This document shows, piece by piece, positions 7,074 to 17,236 of a stretch of DNA of 64,000 bases. The DNA comes from Schaalia sp. JY-X169. GTDB lineage: Bacteria; Actinomycetota; Actinomycetes; Actinomycetales; Actinomycetaceae. Within the stretch, counting starts at the first letter, position 1. Each line of letters begins with the position of its first letter. Under the pieces are notes generated by a model. That model did no database searches, was not told where the DNA came from, and saw nothing but the letters and a program-made list of their open reading frames with translations. Made by a program: the position numbers and the translations under genes. The stretch is taken from contig NZ_CP059675.1 in the NCBI RefSeq assembly GCF_014069575.1, positions 992,001-1,056,000 of the forward strand, read 5' to 3'.

Positions 7074-8795
7074 TCACTTACCCACAAAACTGCGCAGCGT
7101 ATCCAGGAGGACACCGGTCATGCCACGTTCGTCGCCGATCGTCTCCCTGCTCGCCAGCGCCCAGTCTGGATGATCAGTGATCATCGCGTCGATGTGCCGC
7201 TCCAGATATTCCCGCTGAGGTTCCATCTCATTCACCGTCCAAACGAAGAATCCCAGGCCGGTGCCGGAGACGTCTTGCTGGAAGTCCGTGCTTGCGCTTT
7301 CCTCTTCGATCACGATGAAATCGGCGGTAGTCTCCGGGGCGCCTTCCCCGGCGACGGGCATGATGTATCCGACTGTCAGGCCGGGTCGCATTGCCTTTAG
7401 CTTCTTGGCGGAATCTGCATCAAGCGTGTGGTAAATGTTGTTTTCGAGGGCGCCCAGGCGTTCCATTTCTGCCACGAACAGTTCCACATGGTCGTCAGAA
7501 TCTAACCCGCCCATCTTGATTTCCATCAGGAGTGGTAGGTCGAGTTCCTGTGCTTTCGTCACGTACTCTTCTAGCGAGGGGATCGCGCCTTCATGTCCGC
7601 GCTCATCGTGAACGGTCATCGCAGTTGGTTCCTCTTGAGTGAGGTCCTTGACGTTGACGTCCTGCCCGGAGAGGCGCTCCAGGTTGGGGTCATGCATGAC
7701 GATGAACTTCCCGTCCTTGGTCTGCATGACATCCATCTCGACCAGGTCGGTTCCCACAGCCTTGGCTGCCTCCAGGGCCTCGATTGTGTTTTCTACTCCG
7801 CCATCAACGAAACCGCGGTGGCTAGTGACGAGGGTCGTTGGATGCTCGTTCATTGCCTGCATCACGGGAACCCAAGTTATCCCGAGGACGACCGCGGCTA
7901 CTGTGCTGAGGCCGACCAGTGTCCAGCCGGTCTTCCTGTGACGTTCGGGGGTCTTCGTCGCTAAGTCAGGCACTGTGGTCCCAGCGAACTTTTCCGTCAG
8001 AACAAGCAGCAGTGCCACCAATAGTGCGGTGGCGGCGGCTGCGCCAAAGACAACCAGAACTTCCCCGGCTCCCGCGGTGAGCCCCGCGACAGTGGCTGAT
8101 GCTCCTGGCGTGAATCGGTCCGATAGCGCCGTCGGAACCAACAGGAGAGCAGCGCCGACAACAGTGGCCGCGAACATCTGCACAGCGATCAGCAGCACGC
8201 CACCCAATACGATCAACCAGTTCCAACCAGCAGTGAGGCGCCAGCTGGTCTTCATTGCGTCCCACCCAGATTCGGACGTGCGCACGAAGACTGCAACAGC
8301 CAAAGAAAGGCGTAAAGCCACGTAAAGGGCGATGAGGTGGAGAGCCCTGATAATCAACGCCAGGGCCGGTGTCTTCATGAGCTCACCGGTGATGAATGGG
8401 GGAATGGCGATTCCCAGTTCCAAGACAGAGATAAGACCCGCACCCAGCAGCGGAAGAAGAATCAGCAGGTATGCGAGCAGCGCATAGGAAGATGGCTTCC
8501 AGAGCCGTTTCCAAGCATCCTTGAGGGGTGCGGCCAGGGCGCGCAGGTGGATGGCCCCGGTTTCCTGAATCTGGCGGAGCGCCAGGGTGACCAAAGCCAG
8601 CTGAATCGCGACGACCCATGCCGCAACCAACATGAGGACCAGTAGCAAGACGCCGGTTAGCACAAGTGACGGACCCAGCCGGATCGTTTGAATGTCTAGG
8701 GTGACCATTCCGGCACTGCGAAGGGCCTCTTCGAAAATCCAGTTGAGTACCGGCATCACGATGAGCATTATCAGAGCATTGAACGCCAAGATCAA
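7074..8795 (-). CDS. membrane glycerophosphodiester phosphodiesterase
   Basis: At least 573 residues. The first ~320 form a multi-pass membrane domain of the kind found before GDPD domains (glycerophosphoryl diester phosphodiesterase membrane domain). From about residue 330 comes a GDPD catalytic domain: [50 protein letters not shown]. The catalytic His, Glu/Asp and metal ligands are visible. It should hydrolyse glycerophosphodiesters, perhaps from lipids or teichoic acids, at the membrane. The N-terminus is uncertain: the frame extends upstream (HPERFPNPWRLVIRAGAPLFA) to a TAA near 8855 with no ATG or GTG. The TTG at 8795 would cut into the first membrane segment. Confidence 0.85.
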   Translation of the reverse strand: MILAFNALIMLIVMPVLNWIFEEALRSAGMVTLDIQTIRLGPSLVLTGVLLLVLMLVAAWVVAIQLALVTLALRQIQETGAIHLRALAAPLKDAWKRLWKPSSYALLAYLLILLPLLGAGLISVLELGIAIPPFITGELMKTPALALIIRALHLIALYVALRLSLAVAVFVRTSESGWDAMKTSWRLTAGWNWLIVLGGVLLIAVQMFAATVVGAALLLVPTALSDRFTPGASATVAGLTAGAGEVLVVFGAAAATALLVALLLVLTEKFAGTTVPDLATKTPERHRKTGWTLVGLSTVAAVVLGITWVPVMQAMNEHPTTLVTSHRGFVDGGVENTIEALEAAKAVGTDLVEMDVMQTKDGKFIVMHDPNLERLSGQDVNVKDLTQEEPTAMTVHDERGHEGAIPSLEEYVTKAQELDLPLLMEIKMGGLDSDDHVELFVAEMERLGALENNIYHTLDADSAKKLKAMRPGLTVGYIMPVAGEGAPETTADFIVIEEESASTDFQQDVSGTGLGFFVWTVNEMEPQREYLERHIDAMITDHPDWALASRETIGDERGMTGVLLDTLRSFVGK

Positions 8796-8881
8796 CGCAA
8801 ACAGTGGGGCTCCGGCGCGTATTACCAGCCGCCATGGGTTCGGGAATCTCTCCGGGTGTTACCTTGGCTGTGTATGAGGAC

Positions 8882-9277
8882 ATGGCCGGGAAGATATTCT
8901 CTGTGGGTGAGGCCTTTGTTCTTCTTGGCTTTGCTTCCATCCTCATCCCCATATTCATGGCTGAGCCCGGAGTCCGTGGTTGGTTTGCCCGTACCAACAA
9001 CCGCTTGGCTGAGCTGGTCGGGCTGCCCGTGGTGGCCAGCAATTGGCAGCTCTCGATGAGAAAAGCCCAGCCGGTGATCCGGGTTGCGTTGGGCGCCGTC
9101 TTTACTGCTCTGATCATGTTCCTGCCCATCCATATTTGGGGGATGATCGGGATCGTTGTGGGTGGGCTGCTGGTGTGGTGGGTGACCGCAATCCTGGAAA
9201 CTAATCCAACGTCCGTAGAGATCCGCGTTGACATTGATGCAGCGAACGTCGGGACGGACCCGGCATTTGCGGGATAA
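8882..9277 (+). CDS. small membrane protein, function unknown
   Basis: About 131 residues from ATG 8882. Segment FVLLGFASILIPIFMA near the N-terminus and two adjacent segments (ALGAVFTALIMFLPIHIWGMIGIVVGGLLVWWVTAIL) near the C-terminus should span the membrane. The tail is short and acidic. The family is not recognised. The start is uncertain: in-frame ATG 8834 and GTG 8870 also exist, none with a well-placed ribosome site, and the earliest would overlap the upstream part of the divergent phosphodiesterase frame. Confidence 0.55.
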   Translation: MAGKIFSVGEAFVLLGFASILIPIFMAEPGVRGWFARTNNRLAELVGLPVVASNWQLSMRKAQPVIRVALGAVFTALIMFLPIHIWGMIGIVVGGLLVWWVTAILETNPTSVEIRVDIDAANVGTDPAFAG

Positions 9278-9508
9278 GAGGCGCTGCTAAGGTGTGCGCG
9301 AAGTGGCTCTCTTCGCTTCGGCTGGAGGCGCCACTTGCGTCACAATCCCGCTGGTTATGAGGTCGCTCGAGGACGGAACCAGCGAGATTGCGCCGATCAA
9401 GCTTGCCGACCCCCAGACAGTAGTTCTGAATGGGGGTGGCGGCGCGCCTGTACAATCTGAAAGTGGAGCGACGTGATTGCGTCTCGCCTTTAGAGAGTAG
9501 GAGGTCGT

Positions 9509-10114
9509 ATGGCAACCCGCCTGACCCCACAAGCGCGCCGCGAGTACATCCTCACAAGAACCCGAGAGATGATCGCACGGGAAGGTCCAGAAGGCCTGAG
9601 CATGCGCAAGGTGGCTCGAGAGTGTGAGATGACTGCGCCCGGAGTTATGCACCACTTCGAGACGCTAGAAGATCTGCTGACAGAAGTCCTCACCGTGCGT
9701 CGGGAAGAGGAGGCCAGCCGTTATCAGGAGCTGCTCCTTGAGGCTGGACCGGGGGCAACGTTGCGCGATCTGACAGATATTACGGTCCGCGTTGCTTCGG
9801 AAAACCCGGTTGAGGCGCAGAATTTTGATCGACTCGAAGCTCTAGCACGGGTCGATCCGACCCATCCCGCGCACAGGTACTACAAAGGAAACTCGGTGGT
9901 GGGCGAGGTTGGCCCGCTTAGCTCGTACCTGGCGCAACTTGAGTACCGTGAGCCGTTAGCAGTCCTGAATGTGCTCAGTCTTGTCGCCGAAGGGCTACGT
10001 GCCAGATGGACGCGATCTGAAGCGGTGCCCGATCTTGAAGCCGATTGGCTTGCTGTTGCCGACGACGTGTTTGCTGGATTCGAGCATTTGCGCAGGGATC
10101 CAGACAGTTCCTGA
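9509..10114 (+). CDS. TetR-family regulator
   Basis: 201 residues. The N-terminal TetR DNA-binding domain is clear: ARREYILTRTREMIAREGPEGLSMRKVARECEMTAPGVMHHFETLEDLLTEVL (residues 9-61). AGGAGG precedes ATG 9509 at good distance. The C-terminal ligand-binding domain has no obvious relatives by eye. The next sequence is a GH1 beta-glucosidase fragment on the same strand; TetR and LacI regulators often sit beside such glycosidases, so it may once have controlled that gene (inference). Confidence 0.85.
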   Translation: MATRLTPQARREYILTRTREMIAREGPEGLSMRKVARECEMTAPGVMHHFETLEDLLTEVLTVRREEEASRYQELLLEAGPGATLRDLTDITVRVASENPVEAQNFDRLEALARVDPTHPAHRYYKGNSVVGEVGPLSSYLAQLEYREPLAVLNVLSLVAEGLRARWTRSEAVPDLEADWLAVADDVFAGFEHLRRDPDSS

Positions 10115-10194
10115 GGCACGGCCACGTGGGCCACGGATGTCATGAGCTATGCGCGTCTCCAAGTCCGCTGCGATACTTGGTCTCCAAGTCCCCT

Positions 10195-10704
10195 GGAAGT
10201 GACCAGGCTGTCAAAGTGCTGCTGGATGCACACAGTCGCATGGTCGACGCTGTCCACGCTGGGAACAAAGATGCCGAAGTTGGCGTGACAATTTCGATGC
10301 AAGAGCATGTCGCAGAGCCCGGTGGGGAAGAGTTCGCCAAGGCAGCAAACGAGAAGCTGAATTTGAGCTGGCTACGCTCGGCGGGAGCCGTCGGCGATTT
10401 TGTCGCTGTGCAAGATTACACGAGGCACCGTTACAACTCCCAGGGGCGCATTACTGAAACAGAGAACATGGAGGATGCCGGCTACACCATGGCTCCAGAG
10501 TCTCTCGGTGCCACAGTACGCCTGGCGCATGAGGTGACCGGGAAGCCGGTCTGGGTCACCGAACACGGAGCCGACTTGCCCACAGCCCGGGACGCGGAAC
10601 GGGCCGCATTTATTACCGCTTCACTAGGCGGGTTGCACGACGCTATTAGCGATGGGGTGCCAGTTGCAGGCTATGTGCACTGGTCCTTGACCGACAACTG
10701 GGAG
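10195..10704 (+). pseudogene. GH1 beta-glucosidase fragment
   Basis: The frame covers the C-terminal half of a glycoside hydrolase family 1 enzyme: VKVLLDAHSRMVDAV, FVAVQDYTRHRYN, then VWVTEHGADL, where the Glu of TEHG is the catalytic nucleophile, then AGYVHWSLTDNWE. The N-terminal ~230 residues with the acid/base NEP motif are missing, and no start codon sits at the break. At the other end the match stops exactly after DNWE, where the family continues W..GY..FG, and jetD of the Wadjet island begins on the other strand. The gene is broken on both sides. Boundaries are good to about 15 bases. Confidence 0.75.
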
Positions 10705-11882
10705 GGGGGAGGCAGGCGCCGCACCGCGTACGCCCAATCCAACCTCTCCTGCTCCAAACGCAGTGCCGGGGCGTAGCGCCCGGTGACAAGGTCCTCGTAG
10801 AGTGCGGCCTCGTCCTCGTCCAAATGGGGGAGATACGCGCTGGTCGGCGACGGTTCGCTGCCCCAGCGCGCCTCGTGGCGCAGCAGCGTCTGCCGGTCCA
10901 TCAACACCGACCGCACACCAGGCAGGTGCGAGCGCACGCGGTTCAAAATCGCGAACCCGTGCGTGTCCAAGTCACCCCAGTAGAGGACATCGCCACGCGC
11001 GGCCACCTCGGCCAACCAGGTCAGGGAAGCCGGCGTGGAGGCATCAAACCCCTTGCCCCAAATCACCATGCCCCCGGCAGGCACTGGAGCGCTGAGGTAC
11101 GTCACCTCATTCTCAATGATCAGGGCCTGTTTGATACGAGGGCGCAGGGCCGCCAGTTCGGTGGTGCGCAGCGATGCCTCAGCAATGCCTGCCGGGAAGC
11201 CCAGAACCTGCGGGTCAAGACGCAGGCGCACGAACGTGGGTTTGTGAGCCAAGCCCAGGTCGGCCGCAAACGCTGCCTCACCGGGGCGAACCCCCAGCAA
11301 GCCAGCGAGCACAGACCGGTGGCGTTCCACGAACTTTGTATCGACACCGGGCTCATCTATTTCCCGCAGATACCGGGCTGAGTCGCGGTTGCGCTTCAAC
11401 CACTCCAGCGCTGCCAGGATAGTAGGCCACTGTTCGGCTAGGCCCAATGCGGTTAGAGGGTGTGCCACCACCCAGTCCCACACCTGCGGCACATGGCTTG
11501 ATGCCGCCAAGACCTCGTCAAAACGCTGCACCTGCGGCGCCTTGCCCAAGAGGTAGATGGCCTGGTCAAACGTCTCGATCATCGCGCGCGCCGGCAGCTC
11601 TGTCCTGCCCAGATGGCGCCCACCCACACTCTTGGTGTGGATCCGGAAGGCTCTGCCGTCCCTACTCGCGCGGTCGAGTGTCGCCACCCAACCGCGAGCC
11701 TCCTCAAGGTGCTCGGCCAGGTCGGCGGCCTTCGGGCCGCGGAGCGGAACCGCGATCGGCTCGAAGGGCTCCCCGGTGGCACGCCCTCGCAAGAGTGCGC
11801 CGTTGTCCCACCGCTTGGCAACGCGTGCGGTAATAGCCGCGGGGGTGGTCCACGCCGCAGGCCCACGAGCGGCGGGTGTCAC
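10671..11882 (-). CDS. jetD: Wadjet JetD, Toprim-like nuclease
   Basis: 403 residues. JetD is the topoisomerase VI-like nuclease of Wadjet, which cleaves circular plasmid DNA after JetABC extrudes it. The Toprim core is visible: IIENEVTYLSAP with the catalytic Glu, VIWGKGF, and YWGDLDTHGFAIL with the metal-binding DLD. The GTG start overlaps the jetC stop as GTGA. The expected C-terminal ...RLEQERLDWAYAV is followed by ~17 residues (RRLPPPSQLSVKDQCT) that are antisense to the GH1 fragment, so the natural end was probably lost or replaced at the insertion junction. The active-site region is unaffected. Confidence 0.92.
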   Translation of the reverse strand: MTPAARGPAAWTTPAAITARVAKRWDNGALLRGRATGEPFEPIAVPLRGPKAADLAEHLEEARGWVATLDRASRDGRAFRIHTKSVGGRHLGRTELPARAMIETFDQAIYLLGKAPQVQRFDEVLAASSHVPQVWDWVVAHPLTALGLAEQWPTILAALEWLKRNRDSARYLREIDEPGVDTKFVERHRSVLAGLLGVRPGEAAFAADLGLAHKPTFVRLRLDPQVLGFPAGIAEASLRTTELAALRPRIKQALIIENEVTYLSAPVPAGGMVIWGKGFDASTPASLTWLAEVAARGDVLYWGDLDTHGFAILNRVRSHLPGVRSVLMDRQTLLRHEARWGSEPSPTSAYLPHLDEDEAALYEDLVTGRYAPALRLEQERLDWAYAVRRLPPPSQLSVKDQCT

Positions 11883-14800
11883 GACCTACGCTCCCGGAAC
11901 TCTTCCACGGTCAGGGTATGAACGCGTGAGGCCGAGCCATCCGGATTGTCCACGTAACCAATCGAAGAAACGTAAGGCTCAATGACATGCACCTTCTGCA
12001 GCGGGGTGATGATCAGCAACTGCAATCCCAGTTTCGCAAACAGCTCCAGCGCATACCGCGTCGACTGGTCCGAACCGCGCCCGAAAGCCTCATCAATGAC
12101 GGCGAAGCGGAAGTCCTTCGACTTCTCCACACCCCATTCCAAACCAAACTGGTACGCGAGCGAGGCCGCCAGGATCGTGTACGCCAACTTTTCCTTCTGC
12201 CCGCCTGATTTCCCATCAGAGTCGGTGTAGTGCTCGTACTCCTCCCCGCTGTCCCGATCGCGTTCCGAGGCCGCGAAGCTGTACCAGTTGCGAACGTCGG
12301 TCACCCGCGCCGTCCAGGTCTTATCCGCCTCACTGCTGCCCTCCCGACCACGGAACCGGCTGATGATCTGCCGCACCCGCTCGAAGCGCTCGTTCTTATC
12401 GTCGGAGTCACCAAGCAGGTCCCCGGTTGCTGCCCGCATCTGCCTACGAAACTCCTTGATGTCAGTGTTCGGGGTGGGTTCAGCAACCAGCTCGATGATG
12501 CGCCCGGGGTTGTAGTCAATGGCGCTGAGCGCCTCATTGATAGTGGCGACGCGCCCGCGGATCTGCTCAGACTGCTGACCCAACCACTGGTTGAACCCAG
12601 CCAACTCCTTGATTGTCTCCGAGTTTAGCTGGCGCTTGAATTCGGCATCAAACCGCGGGAGATCATCAGTTTTGACGCGTTCGTGAAGAGTGCGGAACTC
12701 GCCGATTGAGCCGATACTGGCATCCATCTCCGAACTGAACTCCGGCCAACGCCGCAGCACCTCACCCATCTGCTGCACAGTCGCGGTGGTGTAACCATTC
12801 GCCTCGCGTTGGGCGCCCTCGATCGCATTCGTCAACTCATCGCCCAGGGCGGCCCGCAGCCGGTCCAGCTCATCAGCGCTACCGGTTGGGCGCCTGCCAA
12901 TGCGGGCTGTAATCGGGTGGGATTGTTCGAGGGCGGCCGCCCGATCCTCCCGCGAGGCGGCTGCCACGGTCTCCGCTTCCCGGTCGGCACGCTTGGTCAA
13001 GGCATCGGCTTCGCTCTCCAAACGCCCGATCTTCTTCACCGCGGCCTCGTACTCAACATCGAGTTGCCTCTGCTGCGAGGCCAGTTCACCCAGGCGGCGG
13101 TCAATCTCTGCCAAGTGCGTTGACCCCGCCAGTATCCGGTCCCGCTCACGCACCAGTTCCGCCCTCAGTTTGGCAGCGGAATCGCGATCAAGTTCGGTCC
13201 ACGAAGAGTATTCCTCCACGCGACCCAACGCAGCAGCCCGACCCCGCAGTGCATCCATTTTTCGGTCGAGGGCGGCCAGGTCCGCCTCGAGGGCTGAGAT
13301 GCGCTCCGCATGCTCCGTGGCCGCACTGCTGAGAGCCTGTATCTTCCTCCTGGTTGAACGGCCAAGAATCCAGTGCCTCGCGTCGTTCACCTCGTGCCTG
13401 TCGTCCTTGACGTGCCGATCCCGGTCACGCACCAGGCCCTCGCGTGTGACGGCGCGCTCCTCACGGGCCAGTTCCTTCGGGCCTGCAACCAGGTGGTGTT
13501 CGGCGCGTCGTGCCAGCTCTGCTACCAGGTACTTCTCGAAGGGACCGGGCTCAATCTGCAAGATGTCGCGCAGACGCAACACCCCTGGGGAATCCAGTGG
13601 GCTGGCTTGCACACGCCGCTCGGAGACACGCAAGTACACCAGTCGGGCTCGGAGGTGATGCGCATTCACCCACGCTGTGACCTGCGGGTAATGGGCCTCA
13701 GGGACCAGCAGGCTGGTCGCAAAAGGGCCAAGAACACGTTCCGCAGCCCCACGCCACTGTGCGTGGCGTTCATCCACCTCAAGGAGTTCGGCGGCAAACG
13801 GCAGATCGTCCTCGGACAAACCCAACTCCGAACACAGGTTGGCGCGCACCTCCACCAACTGTGGCGGCAAGTTGTTGCGACGGCCCTGCAGGCTGCTAAT
13901 CTCTGCTGCCAACCTGCGGGCCTGTTGCTTCTCGCCGCCCAGTTCGAGGACGAGTGGGTCGCGTTGCGTGGCGAGGGTGATCCGCTCAGCCTCAACCAGG
14001 GGTTGAGCGGCGCGCGCCGAGCCGACCCGGTCACGGAACTCCTCCTCCGTCTTCACGCCAGGAAGGCCGGCGGCCGCCAGGTGCGCCACGAAACGCCCGT
14101 ACTTGTCAGAACGTAACTGCACGGCGCTGGAAGCCTCGATGATCTCCCTGTCGATCTGGCTGATGCGGTCGCCGCCGGCAGCGCGACGTTCATCCTGGAG
14201 GGCGTCACGCGCCGCCACAAGATTGGCCCGGCCGCCATCCAGGGTCGCCCTGGCCTGTATGGCCTCATGGACGCGGGCCTCCATTTCGCGGCTGGCATCC
14301 TCCAAGACCCGTTGCGTACGCTCGGCGAAGTAGAGGGGCAGTGCGCCGCGTTCGCCCTCGTACTGTCTGCGACGCGAGGTGGCGTCCTCGTACTTGTTGG
14401 CGCTAGCCACCAGGGGGTCCAGAAGCGACAGCTGCTCTTTGGCGCGCTGCACCGCCTCATACGAGCGCGTCAGATTCTCAAAGTGGTCGACAATCTTCGC
14501 TACGCGGCCTGTCGCATCGGCCGGTTCCAACATGTGGCTGCGAACAAAATCGTTGAGATTCCCCACCGACTTCAAGGAAACCGTCTGGTGGAACAACTCC
14601 ATCGCCTGCGCCGACGTGATCCCCAGCAGGCGGCGCATGTGGCGAGCGTACTCGGGGAAAGCCGTATAAATGCCGAACCCACGCTTCCTCAGGCGGGCGC
14701 GCAACGCCTTGAGATCATCCCCAAAATCACTGAAATCCGCTGCAATACTCAGGCGCTGCGAACTGGTGACATAGAAGCGCTCCGGCTGCCCGACGCGGTC

Positions 14801-15235
14801 CTTCTGGTGGAAAACCTGCGCCACCGTCACCGTCTCCCCAAACCCCTCATTAACGAAAACCCCCAGGATCACCGAGTATGAACGGTCATCCCGCAACGCC
14901 ACGGGACGGGAATCGCCAGTTGCCTCGTTGCGCTCCGAACGGTAGTGCCCCTCAACGTAACTGCGCAGCGTCCGCTCCCGCGTCGCCGCCCCCGCAGCCT
15001 TGTTGTAAGAAATCTTGTGGGCAGGAAGCAGCAGAGTCGTGATCGCATCAACCAGTGTCGACTTCCCACTGCCAATGTCCCCGGTCAGCAGCGCGGTTGT
15101 CCCGGCCGGGTTCAACTCCCAGACGTGACGGTCAAACGTGCCCCAGTTGTAAACCTCTAGAGTGTGCAAGCGGTAGCCCGAACGCGTCGAGGACGGAACA
15201 TCAAGTTCGAGGGAGGAAAACAATGCGTCACTCAT
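11879..15235 (-). CDS. jetC: Wadjet JetC, SMC-like ATPase
   Basis: 1118 residues from ATG 15235 (MSDALFSSLELD), which overlaps the jetB stop as ATGAGTGA; an upstream in-frame start at 15301 would overlap jetB by over 70 bases. It is an SMC/MukB-like ATPase. LTGDIGSGKSTLV near residue 50 is Walker A. Long coiled coils fill the middle. SGGQKEKLAY is the ABC signature and FAVIDEAFGRGS the Walker B and D-loop near the C-terminus. All ATPase motifs are intact. JetC is the loop-extruding motor that recognises small circular DNA together with JetA and JetB. The size is normal for type I Wadjet. Confidence 0.95.
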   Translation of the reverse strand: MSDALFSSLELDVPSSTRSGYRLHTLEVYNWGTFDRHVWELNPAGTTALLTGDIGSGKSTLVDAITTLLLPAHKISYNKAAGAATRERTLRSYVEGHYRSERNEATGDSRPVALRDDRSYSVILGVFVNEGFGETVTVAQVFHQKDRVGQPERFYVTSSQRLSIAADFSDFGDDLKALRARLRKRGFGIYTAFPEYARHMRRLLGITSAQAMELFHQTVSLKSVGNLNDFVRSHMLEPADATGRVAKIVDHFENLTRSYEAVQRAKEQLSLLDPLVASANKYEDATSRRRQYEGERGALPLYFAERTQRVLEDASREMEARVHEAIQARATLDGGRANLVAARDALQDERRAAGGDRISQIDREIIEASSAVQLRSDKYGRFVAHLAAAGLPGVKTEEEFRDRVGSARAAQPLVEAERITLATQRDPLVLELGGEKQQARRLAAEISSLQGRRNNLPPQLVEVRANLCSELGLSEDDLPFAAELLEVDERHAQWRGAAERVLGPFATSLLVPEAHYPQVTAWVNAHHLRARLVYLRVSERRVQASPLDSPGVLRLRDILQIEPGPFEKYLVAELARRAEHHLVAGPKELAREERAVTREGLVRDRDRHVKDDRHEVNDARHWILGRSTRRKIQALSSAATEHAERISALEADLAALDRKMDALRGRAAALGRVEEYSSWTELDRDSAAKLRAELVRERDRILAGSTHLAEIDRRLGELASQQRQLDVEYEAAVKKIGRLESEADALTKRADREAETVAAASREDRAAALEQSHPITARIGRRPTGSADELDRLRAALGDELTNAIEGAQREANGYTTATVQQMGEVLRRWPEFSSEMDASIGSIGEFRTLHERVKTDDLPRFDAEFKRQLNSETIKELAGFNQWLGQQSEQIRGRVATINEALSAIDYNPGRIIELVAEPTPNTDIKEFRRQMRAATGDLLGDSDDKNERFERVRQIISRFRGREGSSEADKTWTARVTDVRNWYSFAASERDRDSGEEYEHYTDSDGKSGGQKEKLAYTILAASLAYQFGLEWGVEKSKDFRFAVIDEAFGRGSDQSTRYALELFAKLGLQLLIITPLQKVHVIEPYVSSIGYVDNPDGSASRVHTLTVEEFRERRS

Positions 15236-15815
15236 CGCCGACCTCCACTGCGGCATAGGCAGCGAGCGTGCTGGCAAAATCCGCCATCGTCTCCGCGTCA
15301 ACGTACGCCCTGATGATGCGCTTCACCTCCCAGGACGGCTGGTGAGCGCCGCGCAGCTCCTCCAAGAAACCCAACTTCACCACCTGCGTGATTGAAGCAT
15401 CCACGCGCTTGACGATGCGGACCTCATCTGTGGAATCAGGGAGGAAGAGACGCAGCATCTCCGTGATGGCGTCCCGCTCCAAAACCAGTTTGCCCTCCTC
15501 ACCCCCGGCCTCGAACTCCGCCAGACGCTTGCGGAGCAGCAGCAGAAGGAGGCTCGCGTTGTAGGAAAGTTCGCGGCGTTGAACCAGGCGGGGGAGGGGA
15601 TCCTCGCCCTCCTCCGGAGCGCTGGTTTTCAGGTAGGCGTAGCCCTCGACCTCGTCGATGATGACCCGCACGCCGATCCGGGCAAAGTGGTCCAGAACCG
15701 GGGCGCCATTGCGCTCCAGGGTGCGCCAGACGTCCTCGTTCGTCTCCCTGTAGATGACACCCTGCATGAGTTTGATGATGGCGGTCGAGGACGCCTGCTC
15801 CTCCGGGGTCCTCAT
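15228..15815 (-). CDS. jetB: Wadjet JetB (DUF4194)
   Basis: 195 residues, a DUF4194 protein. It is the MukE-like kite subunit that binds JetA and the JetC ATPase. Mostly helical with winged-helix character; LLLLLLRKRLAEFEAG and ERDAITEMLRLFLPDSTDEVRIVKRVDASITQVVKLGFLEEL are typical. ATG 15815 overlaps the jetA stop and the end overlaps the jetC start, so all three are translationally coupled. Confidence 0.9.
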   Translation of the reverse strand: MRTPEEQASSTAIIKLMQGVIYRETNEDVWRTLERNGAPVLDHFARIGVRVIIDEVEGYAYLKTSAPEEGEDPLPRLVQRRELSYNASLLLLLLRKRLAEFEAGGEEGKLVLERDAITEMLRLFLPDSTDEVRIVKRVDASITQVVKLGFLEELRGAHQPSWEVKRIIRAYVDAETMADFASTLAAYAAVEVGDE

Positions 15816-17236
15816 TTGCGGGCCACCGTGGTGTGGGGCAGGCGGACGCGGCGCATGGTGCCGGCCGGGTCCTTGTAGTCGATCGTCATCTCTTGATCAT
15901 CGTCCATTTCAACGTCGATTTCCTCCCCGGAAAGAGAGAGGTAGCCGAGGATCTCGGCGACGCCGTCCTCGACCGGGAACAGGGTGAGAATTTCGGCAAG
16001 GTCGACCCGGGACCTGGGTGGGACGACGGCGCGAATGTTGCTGGCCAGGGCGGCGGTGTCGATGAAGCGCTGGGAGAAGAGGGCCTCGTAGTCGGCGGGT
16101 TCGACCTCGGCGGGAGCGATCAGGCTGTCGACGCGGGCGGGAGGCTGTGAACTGTGAAGCGGGCGTTCGAAAGGCAAGTTGATCGGCAATCCCGGCAGAT
16201 CAATTGTCAGGAAGAGGTCTGGTGGGTTGGAGCGGACGCGCAGAGCCGCCTGCTCGACGGTGCGGACCAGGTCGAGGACGCGCCGGTTCTCAATCCACGC
16301 CTTATCTTCCAGGAAGCGGCGCAGCTGTTCACTCAGGTTGCGGACAGTTTGCTGGGTGCGTTCGGCCGCGTCCGCCCAGTCATGGTGGATGTAACGCAGT
16401 CGCTTGTCGGCCATGACCGCGGGCATGGCTTGGACGGCGGCGACCAGGTTTGCGAGGTCTGTCTGCTGTGTTTCGGAAAGGAGAAAATCGTAGAAGGCCT
16501 GGAAGCTGCGGCCCTGGTCAGAAGAAGAAATGTCGGTGCGGCTGGCGACAAGGGCGTCCAGGAGTTCGCCCTTACTGCCGTCCCACCCGGCGATTTGTTC
16601 GCGCGCGGAGCGGTCAAGGCTGCGGAAGTTCTCCTCGACCTCACGGAAGTCAGAGATCAGTTCGCGGGCGTTGGAAGAGAAGTGTTGGTAGCGGTCGCGC
16701 AGGGCGGTCTCATCAAGGAGTTCGGCGTGGCCCTCACGGACGGCCTCGATCTCTAAGTCGATCTCATCGCGGCGGCGCTGCAGTTCGGCGATGCGGGCGT
16801 CGGGGTCCGTCTCACTACCGTGAACGATTTGGCGCAGCAGCTCAAGGAGGGTGTGGAGGCGGGATTCGGTGCCGACAAAACTGCGTTGCTGGAGGCTCTC
16901 AACCCAGCGGTAGGCCTTCTCAACGGCGGGGGTTGCGTCATAGTGCACCTCGTCCGCATCGACGGGGTAGAACTTGCGCAGCCAGCCGCGAGCCGGATCC
17001 GCCCAGTCATCCAGGTAGGCCCGGGGCTCGCGCGCGTACGCGTCAGGGTCGGAGAGTCGCACCGTATAGAGGTGGTCGTCGAGGGCGTCGATGAGGACGC
17101 TTGCGGGGGTTGCGCCCTGGTTGTCCTCAATGAAGTGCTTGCCCAGAAAAGACAGGATCAGGGGTGCATTGTCGGCACGCAACAGCTTCCACGCCGGGCT
17201 GAGGTCGCGCAAGGAGACGATTGTGTCGAGGTCCAC
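15812..17236 (-). CDS. jetA: Wadjet JetA (DUF3375)
   Basis: 474 residues, a DUF3375 protein: the MukF-like kleisin subunit of the Wadjet SMC complex. It opens with GTG (DLDTIVSLRDLSPAWKLLRADNAPLILSFLGKHF), typical for the family. A central coiled coil spans about residues 160-225 (LQRRRDEIDLEIEAVREGHAELL). It is the first gene of jetABCD. The promoter should lie in 17237-17401, shared with a divergent secreted-protein gene; I see no strong ribosome site before the GTG. The complete gene set and intact motifs suggest a working plasmid-defence system. Confidence 0.92.
   Translation of the reverse strand: MDLDTIVSLRDLSPAWKLLRADNAPLILSFLGKHFIEDNQGATPASVLIDALDDHLYTVRLSDPDAYAREPRAYLDDWADPARGWLRKFYPVDADEVHYDATPAVEKAYRWVESLQQRSFVGTESRLHTLLELLRQIVHGSETDPDARIAELQRRRDEIDLEIEAVREGHAELLDETALRDRYQHFSSNARELISDFREVEENFRSLDRSAREQIAGWDGSKGELLDALVASRTDISSSDQGRSFQAFYDFLLSETQQTDLANLVAAVQAMPAVMADKRLRYIHHDWADAAERTQQTVRNLSEQLRRFLEDKAWIENRRVLDLVRTVEQAALRVRSNPPDLFLTIDLPGLPINLPFERPLHSSQPPARVDSLIAPAEVEPADYEALFSQRFIDTAALASNIRAVVPPRSRVDLAEILTLFPVEDGVAEILGYLSLSGEEIDVEMDDDQEMTIDYKDPAGTMRRVRLPHTTVARK

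Noticed and set aside
10045-10194. N-terminal extension of the GH1 fragment
   Set aside because: This part is an out-of-frame overlap with the end of the tetR gene (MACCCRRRVC...), not GH1.
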